Shown here: positions 1-7,950 of the stretch, piece after piece | How the letters are laid out: each line of letters starts with the position of its first letter | How positions within the stretch are numbered: the stretch's first letter is position 1 | Assembly (NCBI RefSeq): GCF_001983995.1 | Contig: NZ_CP019451.1 | Span: 1 to 10,983 of the forward strand | From: Halioglobus japonicus | GTDB taxonomy: Bacteria > Pseudomonadota > Gammaproteobacteria > Pseudomonadales > Halieaceae | DNA length: 10,983 nt | Reading direction: 5' to 3' | Notes under the pieces: model-generated | The model's input: the letters and a program-made list of their open reading frames with translations, nothing else | Databases searched by the model: none | Told to the model about the DNA's origin: nothing | Translations under genes and position numbers: made by a program

Positions 1-1
1 T

Positions 2-3000
2 CCCTGTCAGGGAGATCACGAGCAGGCGACCCGGGCGCTGGCATTGGCTGCCCTGGCACGCAGTGACGAACTCGGCTGGCACCTCACGCGCGACAATTCA
101 CGACTGAATATCAAGACCATCGACTCGTTCTGTGCAGGCTTGACGCGCCAGCTGCCGATTCTGAGCCAGTTCGGCGGTTCGGCCCAGGCGGTGGATGATG
201 CAGTGCCTCTGTATCGCGAGGCGGTATCCGAGCTGTTTTCGCTGCTGGAGAGCGCAAGGCCGGAAGCGGAAGACCTGCGCCAGTTGCTGCTGCACTTCGA
301 CAATAACTGGGAGCGCCTTGCGGATCTGCTGATGGCCATGCTCGCCAAGCGCGATCAGTGGCATGAACACATGGGCGTGCGGGCCTCACCGGCCGAATCT
401 GAACAACGTTTGCACTCACTGGTGGCAGCATTGGTCGACGAAAAGCTCGCGGAGCTGGCGGCGGTTTTGGCACCGTTTGAAGATGAGCTGTTCGACTTGT
501 TCTGCTACGCGCAGGGCAATCTGGGGGAGCCGGTACCGGATAACTTCCCCACGCCTGTGAGTGACAACCTGGCGCAATGGCGTGCCCTGGTGCAATTGTT
601 GCTTACCCAGGACGGCAAGTACCGACGCTCTGTGAACGTCCGCAATGGCTTCCCTGCCGGCAAGGGTGAGGCCCAGGAGCACAAGGACCATCTCAAGCAC
701 CTGCTGGGTCGTATGGGAGAGGTTGCCGAATTGTTATCCGCCCTGCGGGCGGTGACGACGCTCCCTGATATGGGAGGGCATGCCGCTTCCTGGCAACTGG
801 TAGTTCACCTGGCCCATGTGCTGCCTCTGGTCGCAGCGTGCCTGCTGCTGGTGTTCGAGCGGCGCGGCGAGGTGGACCATACCCAGGTGGCACTGTCGGC
901 ACTGGATGCACTGGGAGACGACGAGCAGCCCACCGAGCTGGCGCTGCGGCTCGACTACAGTATTGAGCACATTCTTGTCGATGAATTTCAGGACACCGCC
1001 ATCAACCAGTATCGCCTGCTGGGGCGGCTGACCCGTGGCTGGGGCGAGCACAATCGCCTGAATGCGCAGGCCCCGCGGACCATTTTTATTGTCGGCGATG
1101 GCATGCAGTCGATTTACGGATTCCGCAATGCCAATGTGGGCCTGTTCCTGCGCGCTCGACAATCCGGTTTTAACGGTGTGATCCCGGTGGCCATCGACCT
1201 GAAAAGCAATTTTCGGTCGAGCGCTTCGGTGGTCGACTGGGTGAATGCAACCTTCGAGGAAGCCTTCCCGCCAGAGGACGATGTGCGTCGCTCCCGAGTG
1301 AGCTATACGCCTGCGGTAGCGGTGAAACCGCCGTTGTGTGAGCCTGCAGTAGAGCTGCACGGTTTTCGCGGCGAGAGCGCCGCAGTGCAGGAGGCGCGGT
1401 ATCTTGTTGATCAGATCGTGGCCGGTCTCGACGACGAGCAGTTTGAGTCAATCGCATTGCTGGCGCGTTCGAGGGGGCAGTTGGCGGCCATTATCGAAGA
1501 ATTGCGACTGCGTAACGTGGGTTTTGCCGCCGAAGATATGGATCCCCTGGCGGGTTCCCCGGCCATTGTTGACCTGCTCAACCTGTGCCGTGCGCTGGCC
1601 AACCCGGCTGATCGGGTCGCCTGGTATGGCGTGTTACGTGCGCCCTGGGCAGGCCTCGATCTGCAGGATTTGCATTGCCTGGCCAGCGCAGCTGCAGATG
1701 CACGCTGGCAGAATCTACCTGCGTTACTGCGCGCCAGACAGTGGCCTGAAGCCTTCTCCGAGCGAGGACAGACTGTGCTAGAGCGCCTCGCCGCGTGCTT
1801 CGACTGGGCCTGGCACAAGCGTGACCGTCTTGCGCTGCGGATTTGGCTTGAGCAGCTGTGGTTGCGGCTCGGCGGACCACAGTCCCTTGCCAATCCGGCC
1901 TACCTGGAAGATGCGCAGCGCTTTTTCGAACTCTTGCAGGAGTGCGGCGAGGTCTGTGGCCGTCTGGACATCGCCTGGTTGGAGCAGCGCATCGCGAGGC
2001 TCTACGCCTCCGGCGAAGGCGGCAGTGCAAAATTAAAAGTGATGACACTGCATAAATCCAAGGGGCTGGAATTTGATTGGGTCATCATTCCGGCGCTGGG
2101 GCGGGGCACACGGGGTGATAATCGCGATATCCTGCTTTGGGATGACTACATCAGTCCCACGGGAGAACGCGGCTTCCTGTTGGCCGCCGATGACCACGGC
2201 GATACCAAAGCCCCGAGCCTGTACAACTTCCTGAAATCCCAACGCAGCGAAAAATCGAGGCTGGAATCCACGCGCTTGCTCTATGTTGGTGCCACTCGCG
2301 CCGTGAAGAAATTGACGCTGACGTCGGCTTTGAAAGAATCTGCACAGGCCTCGCCGGGAGAGTCCGCAGAGATCAAGCCACCCTCTGAAGGATCGTTGCT
2401 GAGTTGTATATGGCCCACCTTTGCCAGTCAGATGCAGATTCATGAAGCGGTAGAGGAGGCCGCCTTAGGCCCTGTGATCTCGGTAGCATTGCAGCGTGTC
2501 ACTACGTCGCCTGTACTGCCCACGCCGCCTCTGGCAGAGCGAGAAGACGGCCCCAATATTCCGGAACCCGCCTTTAACCGCGTTGATCGCCATGTGGGGA
2601 CAGTGATTCACGAGCAGCTGGAATATCTCAGTGCCGCACAGGACCTGCCTGAACAGCTGGGATCAGAAAATATCGAGCGAATGGCCCTGCGCCTGCGTGA
2701 ACTCGGGGTAGGCGGACAACTGCTGGAGGATGCGCTGCACAGAGCGACACAGGCCGTTAACACGACGCTTGCAGATAGTGATACTGGCCGATGGGTACTG
2801 AGCTCTGCCCACAATGACGCGGCCAGTGAATTGGAGGTGGTCGTTGTAGATGCTGAGGGTAGAACGGCAGAACTGGTGATCGACCGGACCTTTGTAGACA
2901 GCCGTAGCGGCGTACGCTGGATTATCGATTACAAAAGCAGTGTGCCGTCCGCCGAGGAAAGCCTCGATGACTTCCTCGAACACGAGGCAGTGCGCTACCG

Positions 3001-3121
3001 CCCACAGTTGTTGCGCTACCGCCAGTGTTTCAGTGAACTAGCTGCTGAACAGGTCAAATGTGCACTGTATTTCACTGGCCTCGGGCGGCTGCAATTGGTT
3101 GAGGTTGAAGCGGTTAGCTGA
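2..3121 (+). CDS. AddA/RecB-like UvrD helicase with C-terminal RecB-type nuclease domain, 5' partial
   Basis: Superfamily 1A helicase-nuclease, expected to unwind and resect double-strand DNA ends for recombination, usually with an AddB-like partner. The frame is open to the left edge, and residues before the first possible start (TTG at 44) already look like family sequence, so the gene begins upstream and the Walker A motif is missing from view. Visible in order: a family-like segment RLNIKTIDSFCAGLTRQLP (about 107-163); Walker B LVDEFQD (about 974-994); motif III GDGMQSIYGFRNA (from 1094); NFRSS (from 1208); motif V VMTLHKSKGLEFDWV (from about 2039); motif VI LLYVGATRA (from 2276). The C-terminal nuclease has GTVIHEQLE (His at 2609), an Asp in IDRTF (2882), IDYK (Asp 2927, Lys 2933) and QLLRYRQ, the PD-(D/E)XK pattern of RecB nucleases. 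Seen: motifs. Family knowledge: role. Whether it should be named AddA, RecB or a UvrD-nuclease paralogue is not settled without the upstream genes. Confidence 0.93.
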   Translation, partial: PCQGDHEQATRALALAALARSDELGWHLTRDNSRLNIKTIDSFCAGLTRQLPILSQFGGSAQAVDDAVPLYREAVSELFSLLESARPEAEDLRQLLLHFDNNWERLADLLMAMLAKRDQWHEHMGVRASPAESEQRLHSLVAALVDEKLAELAAVLAPFEDELFDLFCYAQGNLGEPVPDNFPTPVSDNLAQWRALVQLLLTQDGKYRRSVNVRNGFPAGKGEAQEHKDHLKHLLGRMGEVAELLSALRAVTTLPDMGGHAASWQLVVHLAHVLPLVAACLLLVFERRGEVDHTQVALSALDALGDDEQPTELALRLDYSIEHILVDEFQDTAINQYRLLGRLTRGWGEHNRLNAQAPRTIFIVGDGMQSIYGFRNANVGLFLRARQSGFNGVIPVAIDLKSNFRSSASVVDWVNATFEEAFPPEDDVRRSRVSYTPAVAVKPPLCEPAVELHGFRGESAAVQEARYLVDQIVAGLDDEQFESIALLARSRGQLAAIIEELRLRNVGFAAEDMDPLAGSPAIVDLLNLCRALANPADRVAWYGVLRAPWAGLDLQDLHCLASAAADARWQNLPALLRARQWPEAFSERGQTVLERLAACFDWAWHKRDRLALRIWLEQLWLRLGGPQSLANPAYLEDAQRFFELLQECGEVCGRLDIAWLEQRIARLYASGEGGSAKLKVMTLHKSKGLEFDWVIIPALGRGTRGDNRDILLWDDYISPTGERGFLLAADDHGDTKAPSLYNFLKSQRSEKSRLESTRLLYVGATRAVKKLTLTSALKESAQASPGESAEIKPPSEGSLLSCIWPTFASQMQIHEAVEEAALGPVISVALQRVTTSPVLPTPPLAEREDGPNIPEPAFNRVDRHVGTVIHEQLEYLSAAQDLPEQLGSENIERMALRLRELGVGGQLLEDALHRATQAVNTTLADSDTGRWVLSSAHNDAASELEVVVVDAEGRTAELVIDRTFVDSRSGVRWIIDYKSSVPSAEESLDDFLEHEAVRYRPQLLRYRQCFSELAAEQVKCALYFTGLGRLQLVEVEAVS

Positions 3122-3983
3122 ACTGGCTGATCACGTCGTCCGCGAAGCGCTTAATGCTGTCCACCTTGTGTTCCAGTGCTTCGCTGTTACCGTGATAAAA
3201 CGGCCACGGCATAGTCATGATATGAGTGACGCCGGCATCTTCAAGGCGCCGGTAGCCATCGGCATCCCAGGCATCGTTAGGGGTCGCCATTACCTCGAAA
3301 GCTTCATTGCCGCGGCCGAACTCACTGCGCCATTGTTGAATTTTTGCAATCGACTCGATGATGTCTTCGCTGCTCTGTAAGTCGGTCACCCAGCCATCAC
3401 CAAGACGGGCAGCACGCTTCATAGCGGGATTGGAGATGCCGCCTATCCACAGCGGAATGCGCTCAGTCGGCGCGGGGTTCATTTCCATCGGTGCAAACTG
3501 GTAGTGCTGACCTTCGTAGCTGACCATCTCGCCGCTCCAGAGTAAGCGCATAATCTCGATCATCTCATCAGCGCGCTTGCCGCGGGTGGTAAAATCCTGC
3601 CCCATTAACTCAAATTCATCCCGCGACCATCCGACGCCAAAGGCGGGTGTGATTCGATTATTGGAAATAATCGCCGCCGTGCTGATGGCCTTGGCCACCA
3701 GGTAGGGGTTGCGCATCGGTAGCACAAACACATTGTTGGTAAAGCGCAGGTTCTCGGTAATGGCAGCGAGAGCACCAATCATTACCCAGGGGTCAGGCCA
3801 GTCGGTAAAGGGTGCCCAGCGCCTGCTGCCGTCCTCGGTATAGGGGTAGGGAGTGTTTATCGTCTCCGGGTTCACCACGTGATCGGAGAATGACATGGCG
3901 TGCCAGCCATGGGTGTCTGCGACAGGCGCAAGAGAAGTGAGGTGGGAGACGGAACTAAATGAGGTCGAAAGTACAAACTTCAC
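3114..3983 (-). CDS. LLM class (luciferase-like, F420/FMN-dependent type) oxidoreductase
   Basis: A 289-residue protein of the luciferase-like monooxygenase superfamily, a TIM-barrel flavin or F420 enzyme of unknown substrate. Recognisable family elements are SDHV (residues 33-36), NNVFVLPMRNP (83-93), GVGWSRDEFE (116-125), RGKRADEMIEIMRLLW (134-149), IPLWIGG (176-182) and AARLGDGW (191-198). Length and order match the roughly 280-300 residue, TIGR03619-like subfamily of F420-type members. The start is GTG at 3983, giving the usual MKFVLS-like first strand, with AGGGG ten bases upstream (3994-3998). It converges on the helicase gene and overlaps it by eight bases, with no room for a terminator between them. 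It is divergent from cobB across a 69-base gap. Real use of F420 cannot be judged from sequence, since many proteobacterial members annotated this way may use FMN. The substrate is unknown. Confidence 0.92.
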   Translation of the reverse strand: MKFVLSTSFSSVSHLTSLAPVADTHGWHAMSFSDHVVNPETINTPYPYTEDGSRRWAPFTDWPDPWVMIGALAAITENLRFTNNVFVLPMRNPYLVAKAISTAAIISNNRITPAFGVGWSRDEFELMGQDFTTRGKRADEMIEIMRLLWSGEMVSYEGQHYQFAPMEMNPAPTERIPLWIGGISNPAMKRAARLGDGWVTDLQSSEDIIESIAKIQQWRSEFGRGNEAFEVMATPNDAWDADGYRRLEDAGVTHIMTMPWPFYHGNSEALEHKVDSIKRFADDVISQFS

Positions 3984-4009
3984 TGGAGGAATGCCCCTAT
4001 CGCTAAGTT

Positions 4010-4040
4010 ATTATCTTGCGCTCACTTTAGCCGCTGTGAA
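4010..4040 (-). promoter_or_regulatory. Candidate sigma-70-type promoter for the LLM oxidoreductase
   Basis: Read on the minus strand, the short divergent gap contains TTCACA (plus positions 4035-4040, five of six matches to TTGACA) and GATAAT (4010-4015, five of six to TATAAT). The spacer of 19 bases is longer than the ideal 17. A transcript would begin near 4003 and carry the AGGGG ribosome-binding site. The -35 element overlaps the Shine-Dalgarno region of cobB, so the two genes could interfere with each other. This is a pattern match by eye only. Confidence 0.3.
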
Positions 4041-4055
4041 GGTTGCTGTCCCTTG
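4039..4055 (+). promoter_or_regulatory. Ribosome-binding site and TTG start of cobB
   Basis: AAGG at 4039-4042 lies ten bases before a TTG codon at 4053. No ATG or GTG in this frame lies between here and the conserved GAG(L)SAESG loop, which begins only about sixteen codons further on. TTG is therefore the likely start. Confidence 0.6.
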
Positions 4056-4775
4056 AGTCATTCAACTTGTCGCCGATTCGACCACATTGTCATACTGAGC
4101 GGAGCGGGGCTGTCCGCCGAGTCCGGTGTGGCGACCTTTCGCGACCCCGAGGGCATCTGGCAGCAATACGACCCTATGGATTTGGCGACGCCCGAAGGCT
4201 TTGCCCGCAACCCGTCGCTGGTGTACGAGTTTTATAACGCGCGGCGCAAGCAACTCGACGATGTTGCCCCCAACGCTGCACATCGTGCCCTGGCGCGACT
4301 TTGCCGTGAATATCAGGGGCGGGTTTTTCTGGTGACCCAGAATGTCGATGATTTATTGGAGCAGGCCGGATGCTCTGAGGTTTGCCACATGCACGGCGAG
4401 CTGCGGGTTGCGCTGTGCACCCATTGCGGTGAGCGTTCAATTGCAGCCACGGCTTTCGACGGCGACAGCCACTGCGTTCACTGTGGCGAGGTGGGAGGGT
4501 TGCGTCCGGATATCGTCTGGTTCGGTGAAACGCCGTATCACATGGCGGCCATTGAGCGTGAGTTGAGCACGGCAGATTTGTTTGTCGCGATCGGGACCTC
4601 CGGTACGGTATACCCTGCAGCAGGTTTTGTGCAGGAGGCACGCTGGTGTGGCGCCCACACGCTGGAAATTAATCTGGAGTCCAGTGAACGGGCCGATGTG
4701 TTCGATGAGCACCGGCTTGGGCCCGCGACCGAGCAGGTCAAACAGTGGGTAGAGGAAATGCTCGCCGGTCAGTGA
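4053..4775 (+). CDS. cobB: NAD-dependent protein deacylase, CobB/SIRT5-like (class III sirtuin)
   Basis: A 240-residue cytoplasmic sirtuin that removes acetyl and probably succinyl groups from lysines using NAD. The NAD-binding loop GAGLSAESG is at residues 17-25, followed by FRD at 29-31. TQNVDDL is at 95-101, the catalytic His in HMHGEL is His114, and GTSG and NLE follow in the C-terminal Rossmann part. Four zinc cysteines are present (C122, C125, C141, C144). The Y-x-x-R pair that recognises acidic acyl groups in class III enzymes is present as Tyr61 and Arg64, within FYNARR, as in E. coli CobB. The length matches the short form of CobB. The TTG start is the only plausible one (see the RBS entry). 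One small departure is VDDLLEQ, where family members more often have a His (such as NIDNLHE). It is divergent from the LLM gene and convergent with the secreted protein gene; nothing suggests an operon. Confidence 0.95.
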   Translation: MSHSTCRRFDHIVILSGAGLSAESGVATFRDPEGIWQQYDPMDLATPEGFARNPSLVYEFYNARRKQLDDVAPNAAHRALARLCREYQGRVFLVTQNVDDLLEQAGCSEVCHMHGELRVALCTHCGERSIAATAFDGDSHCVHCGEVGGLRPDIVWFGETPYHMAAIERELSTADLFVAIGTSGTVYPAAGFVQEARWCGAHTLEINLESSERADVFDEHRLGPATEQVKQWVEEMLAGQ

Positions 4776-4782
4776 CCGGCGA
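4762..4782. terminator. Perfect inverted repeat at a convergent gene junction, possible bidirectional terminator
   Basis: A ten-base arm TCGCCGGTCA (4762-4771), one central G, and its exact complement TGACCGGCGA (4773-4782). As RNA this could fold into an eight-pair GC-rich stem with a five-base loop. It contains the cobB stop codon (4773-4775) and lies between the convergent cobB and the secreted protein gene ending at 4801. There is no run of T on either side, so it is not a classical intrinsic terminator. It could protect 3' ends or slow polymerase. Confidence 0.4.
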
Positions 4783-4800
4783 AGCAGGGGTGAGCGTGTG

Positions 4801-5409
4801 TTATTTCGCCTCTATATCGGCGCTAACCATGTCCAGTGAAAGAGCAACCGCTTCGCGGTAGATCACTACGATAGTCTGGCCCAGCTCTACGCCGGACATT
4901 TTTTCCGGTTCCACATCTTCAATGAGATGAGCGCGGCCATTGGCATCGAGCAGCGTGACCGTGCCGAGCAGTCGGTTCATGCCTTCTATGGTGCAAACCG
5001 CGCGGATTAGACGGGCGCCGCCGGCCACCGGCTCGCCATCAACCACACCTTCGCCGCCATCTTCAATCACAACCCAGGGGTTGGCCATTTCTTCTTCCGT
5101 GGGCTCGCGAATTTCACCTTCAAGGGCGGCCAGATAGGTCAAACGCAGCTTGTCGCCAACGGTGACATCCTCCAGGCTGACCAGTTCTTCTCTGGCGTGC
5201 ACAGTAAAGCTGTTACCGAGGGGGCCCTTGAGCGTCACCAGACGGTGCTCGAGATCGATTTCGGTGATCACGGCCTCGACTTCTACCGCGGTGGCCCGCA
5301 CGTTGGCTTCCTGTGCAGTTGATTCTGCTTCCTGGGCGATGGCTGGGAGGCAAACCGCCGCGAGAGCGATAACAAGCCCGCGCGAGGCGCGGCTGAGGAT
5401 ATTATTCAT
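4801..5409 (-). CDS. Uncharacterised exported protein with two similar beta-rich halves
   Basis: A 202-residue protein that I cannot name. Residues 1-25 form a Sec signal peptide: basic start (RASRG), hydrophobic core (LVIALAAVCL), and likely cleavage after AIA before QEAES, so the mature protein should be periplasmic. The mature part is acidic and predicted to be mostly beta. The first half runs from ITEIDLEHRLVTLKGPLGN to VGDKLRLTYLAAL. The second half contains LLGTVTLLDANGRAHLI, then VELGQTIVVIYREAVALSL. Both share the plan 'VTL, small turn with Gly, strand, V-x-x-G-(D/Q), strand ending in Y, then A-rich strand', suggesting an internal duplication of a small barrel resembling DUF5666-like periplasmic domains. 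The start is ATG at 5407-5409 with a good AAGGA eight bases upstream (5418-5422). It is downstream of rlmG with an 86-base gap and probably has its own promoter. Function unknown. Confidence 0.8.
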   Translation of the reverse strand: MNNILSRASRGLVIALAAVCLPAIAQEAESTAQEANVRATAVEVEAVITEIDLEHRLVTLKGPLGNSFTVHAREELVSLEDVTVGDKLRLTYLAALEGEIREPTEEEMANPWVVIEDGGEGVVDGEPVAGGARLIRAVCTIEGMNRLLGTVTLLDANGRAHLIEDVEPEKMSGVELGQTIVVIYREAVALSLDMVSADIEAK

Positions 5410-5474
5410 TTATGCGTTCCTTGTATGAGAGGTATCAAGAGTGCGTACAACGCGTGTCGGCGGCACACTGTTAC

Positions 5475-5503
5475 AACATAGCCGCGCTACGCGTATCAGG
5501 CAA
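5475..5503 (-). promoter_or_regulatory. Candidate sigma-70-type promoter for the secreted protein gene
   Basis: On the minus strand TTGCCT (plus 5498-5503) and TATGTT (plus 5475-5480) are separated by exactly 17 bases; each matches four of six consensus positions. The -35 box overlaps the rlmG stop codon (5496-5498). It would give a leader of about 60 bases. Weak pattern match, not tested. Confidence 0.28.
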
Positions 5504-6608
5504 CTGACTCAGCCTGCCAGATTCTGAACTTGCGGTTCTCGGCAAGAATGGCGGTATTCCGAAAATGCGCGTTGAGTAGCCGGGCGTAAGGAAGATGACG
5601 ATTGGCCACCAGCACCAGAATGCCGTTTTCACTCAGTTTTTCCCGACACTGCATTAATAGCCTGCGTCCCACAAAGTCGTCGACACTGTGGCCCAGGTGG
5701 AAGGGGGGATTGCAGAGGATTAAGTCGAATTTTGTCTCGCTGTTTAACAACCCGTCGCCATGGAGAAAGTGTGCGGTCTCCCCGGGGTACAGGGCTTGCC
5801 AGTTGGCTCGAGCAGAAGCCACTGCCATGGCAGATTCATCAAAGAAGTGTACCTCGCTTGCAAGGCCCAACTGTTTTGCGCAAAGGCCCAGCACGCCATT
5901 GCCACAGGCGAGGTCGGCCACGCGATGCGCAGGATTGAGTGCGGGCAGGTTTTCAATCAGAAAGCGGGAGCCGATATCCAGGCTCGAGGCACTGAACACA
6001 TTTGGCGAGCCAGTGAGTTCACAATCCAGAGGAGGGCAGTAGTAGCTTGGGTTGAGCGGCGGATCAATGGTGCTGCCTGCCTCGCGTATGGCGGTGAAAA
6101 CTCGCGCCTTACGGGCTCCCCGATGGCGCTCGACATGGCCAAAATAGCGGGCAATGGTGGCGGCGGTGGCGGGAGAAAGATGCTTATCCATGCCAGCGCA
6201 GATGAGTTCAGCGCCCACCGGCATAACAGCGTGTAAGGTGGCCAGTTGGTGCTCGAAGTAGGCGCTTTGCTTTGGAACCCGTAGCACTACCGGCCCCTCT
6301 GCACAGCTGGGTGCTTGAGTGCTCCAGATAACGGCGACCGGCAAGCAGCTATTGGCCTGCAGATTGGCGGCGGTCGCCAGGGCCGCCAGCGCTGAGTCAG
6401 TCCAGAGTTGCTGCGGTTGCAGGGCCACGCACAGCGCGCCATGTTCGTCATTGACGACCAGGGACGGTGCCGCGCCGCGTTCGAGGGCGGCATCCATGAG
6501 TAACAAATCGGCGCCGCACCAGGCCTGTAGTTGTTCGCCGGCGCGTTGCGGGTAGCGATGGAGCTGCCAGCTGCCATGGGCGGTTTCCAGGCGACTGGCG
6601 GCGGCCAT
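5496..6608 (-). CDS. rlmG: 23S rRNA (guanine(1835)-N2)-methyltransferase RlmG
   Basis: A 370-residue SAM-dependent methyltransferase that modifies G1835 of 23S rRNA. It has the two-part build of the RlmG/RsmC family: a degenerate N-terminal methyltransferase-like domain (about residues 10-180, with the RVPK...FEHQLATL segment) and an active C-terminal domain. The latter shows NVFS...LDIGSRF (about 203-215), SAM motif I DLACGNGVLGL (from 232), FFDESAMAVASAR for the acidic loop, catalytic LCNPPFH (298-304) and VANRHLPY. Length and the NVFS/DES/NRHLPY pattern fit RlmG (E. coli 378 residues) better than RsmC (343). I chose ATG at 6608. An in-frame TTG at 6617 exists but would begin inside the mltD stop region, while the ATG sits five bases past the mltD stop with AGTGGTGG upstream. 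It is probably co-transcribed with mltD. Confidence 0.92.
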   Translation of the reverse strand: MAAASRLETAHGSWQLHRYPQRAGEQLQAWCGADLLLMDAALERGAAPSLVVNDEHGALCVALQPQQLWTDSALAALATAANLQANSCLPVAVIWSTQAPSCAEGPVVLRVPKQSAYFEHQLATLHAVMPVGAELICAGMDKHLSPATAATIARYFGHVERHRGARKARVFTAIREAGSTIDPPLNPSYYCPPLDCELTGSPNVFSASSLDIGSRFLIENLPALNPAHRVADLACGNGVLGLCAKQLGLASEVHFFDESAMAVASARANWQALYPGETAHFLHGDGLLNSETKFDLILCNPPFHLGHSVDDFVGRRLLMQCREKLSENGILVLVANRHLPYARLLNAHFRNTAILAENRKFRIWQAESVA

Positions 6609-6613
6609 GTTAA

Positions 6614-7950
6614 TCAACCACCACTGACATACAAGGTGAGCTTTTGACCGGGCTGCAGGTAGGCGTTCGGGTCGAGGGAGTTCCAGGCAATGATATCGTG
6701 CACCGACACCTTGAACTTACCGGCTATCCTGTACAGCGAATCGCCGCGGCGAACGCGGTAGCCACGCTTGGTAGGTGAAATGCGTGAGCGGTCGGCCATG
6801 GCCAGGCTGGTGGCCCAATCGCTGCCCTGGGGAATCATGAGTGTGTCGCCGGCGCGAATCATGCTGCCACGTATATCGTTGACCTGGCGTAGCAGCTCCA
6901 CCTCGGTGTCGAATTTCCGGGCGATGCGGATCAGGTTGTCGCCGTTCTGGATGCGGTAGTGTTCCCAGCGCACCCGGTCAGCGTCGGTTAGCTGGGCAAT
7001 GCCGCTGTGGAAGGCATCAGCGGTGCCGGTGGGAAGAAGCAGTTCCTGGGCAGTTTCCGGTGATGTGGCCCATCGCAGTTGACCGGGGTTCAGGGCCTGG
7101 ATCATGCTCAAATCGACGCCTGCCAGTGATGCCGCCCGTGCCAATTCTATCTGTCCGCCAGTGTTGCCCACGTCGAAAGCCGGTGAGTTTGGCACGGGGG
7201 GGATCTGCACGTCAAAGGCTTCGGGAAGGCAATGATCTGGCTCAGGGCTAGAAGCCGGGGCACGTAATGACGTGTCTCCCGGGGCAATTTCAATGACCAG
7301 TAATCCGTGCCCAGGCCCTGCTTGGTATTGGCCCGTTGTGCGCGACCGACGCGTCCCTTACCGGCGTTATAGGCGGCAAGGGCGAGCATCCAATCCTCGT
7401 CGAACTCCTTGTGCAGAGATTCGAGGTAGTCCAGGGCGATCCGCGTGGATTCGCGCAGATCGCGACGACCGTCGTACCACCAGTCGCTGTGCACGCCCAG
7501 CCAACGGCCAGTGGCAGGCATGATTTGCCAAAGTCCGGCGGCTCGCTCCGAGGACACTGCAAAAGGATTGAGAGTGCTTTCCACCAGCGGCAACAACGCC
7601 AGTTCGATGGGAATATCGCGCTTTTCCACTTCCTCGACAATGTAATACAGGTACAGAGAGGCGCGCTCAGATACGACAGGCAGATAGCTGGGTTGCCGCA
7701 GGTAGTGGTCGCGAGCATGGCCTACCTGTTCGTTGTGAATCTTTTGCCAGGTCATCTGGCGGCGGATTCGCTCCCACAGATCGGCCGGTGGTTTGTGGGG
7801 AGTGGCCTCGGTGTCGCCAGCGAACATTTCTGTGGGGCTGGGTTCGGTATAGGTTTCCCGCTCACCGGAATGCGTCGTATCGGTGGGGTTGTGTTGGCAT
7901 GCCGCCAGTGCAGCGGACATCGAAAAGGCCGCAATAAGTCTTCGTAACAT
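6614..7950 (-). CDS. mltD: Membrane-bound lytic murein transglycosylase D, interrupted by one missing base
   Basis: Outer-membrane lipoprotein that cleaves peptidoglycan to 1,6-anhydromuropeptides. The ATG at 7950 begins a lipoprotein signal ending in the lipobox LAAC (Cys18). The SLT domain follows: LLPLVESTLNP with catalytic Glu124, GLWQIMPAT (139-147), then AAYNAGKGR (192-200) and LPRETRHYVPRLLALSQIIA. The frame is then lost. Conserved sequence resumes one frame over as EAFDVQIPPVPN and runs through two LysM domains (about 6820-6970 and 6625-6765) to the stop at 6614. The break is at a run of three G on the plus strand (7223-7225); a fourth G restores a 445-residue protein of normal MltD build (E. 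coli 452). The next gene, rlmG, starts five bases after the stop. No clear Shine-Dalgarno precedes the start. The frameshift is more likely a sequence error than decay, because both halves are fully conserved. Confidence 0.9.

Noticed and set aside
734..1360. A 208-codon open frame on the minus strand inside the helicase gene
   Set aside because: It is the antisense of a clearly coding, motif-rich stretch, has no recognisable domain, and long antisense frames are common in GC-rich genes.
2..4775. A helicase-nuclease close to a SIR2-family protein, which recalls anti-phage systems
   Set aside because: The sirtuin is a complete CobB-type deacylase with zinc cysteines and the Tyr/Arg acyl-selecting pair, unlike SIR2 domains of defence proteins. 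It is on a separate transcript with an opposite-strand metabolic gene in between, and the helicase resembles housekeeping AddA/RecB enzymes.
5430..5475. Hairpin GTGT...ACAC downstream of rlmG as a terminator
   Set aside because: Only four pairs form before mismatches, and no T run follows.
7147..7240. Programmed ribosomal frameshift in mltD
   Set aside because: No slippery heptamer or following stem-pseudoknot is visible at the join, and a neighbouring gene has the same kind of single-base break.
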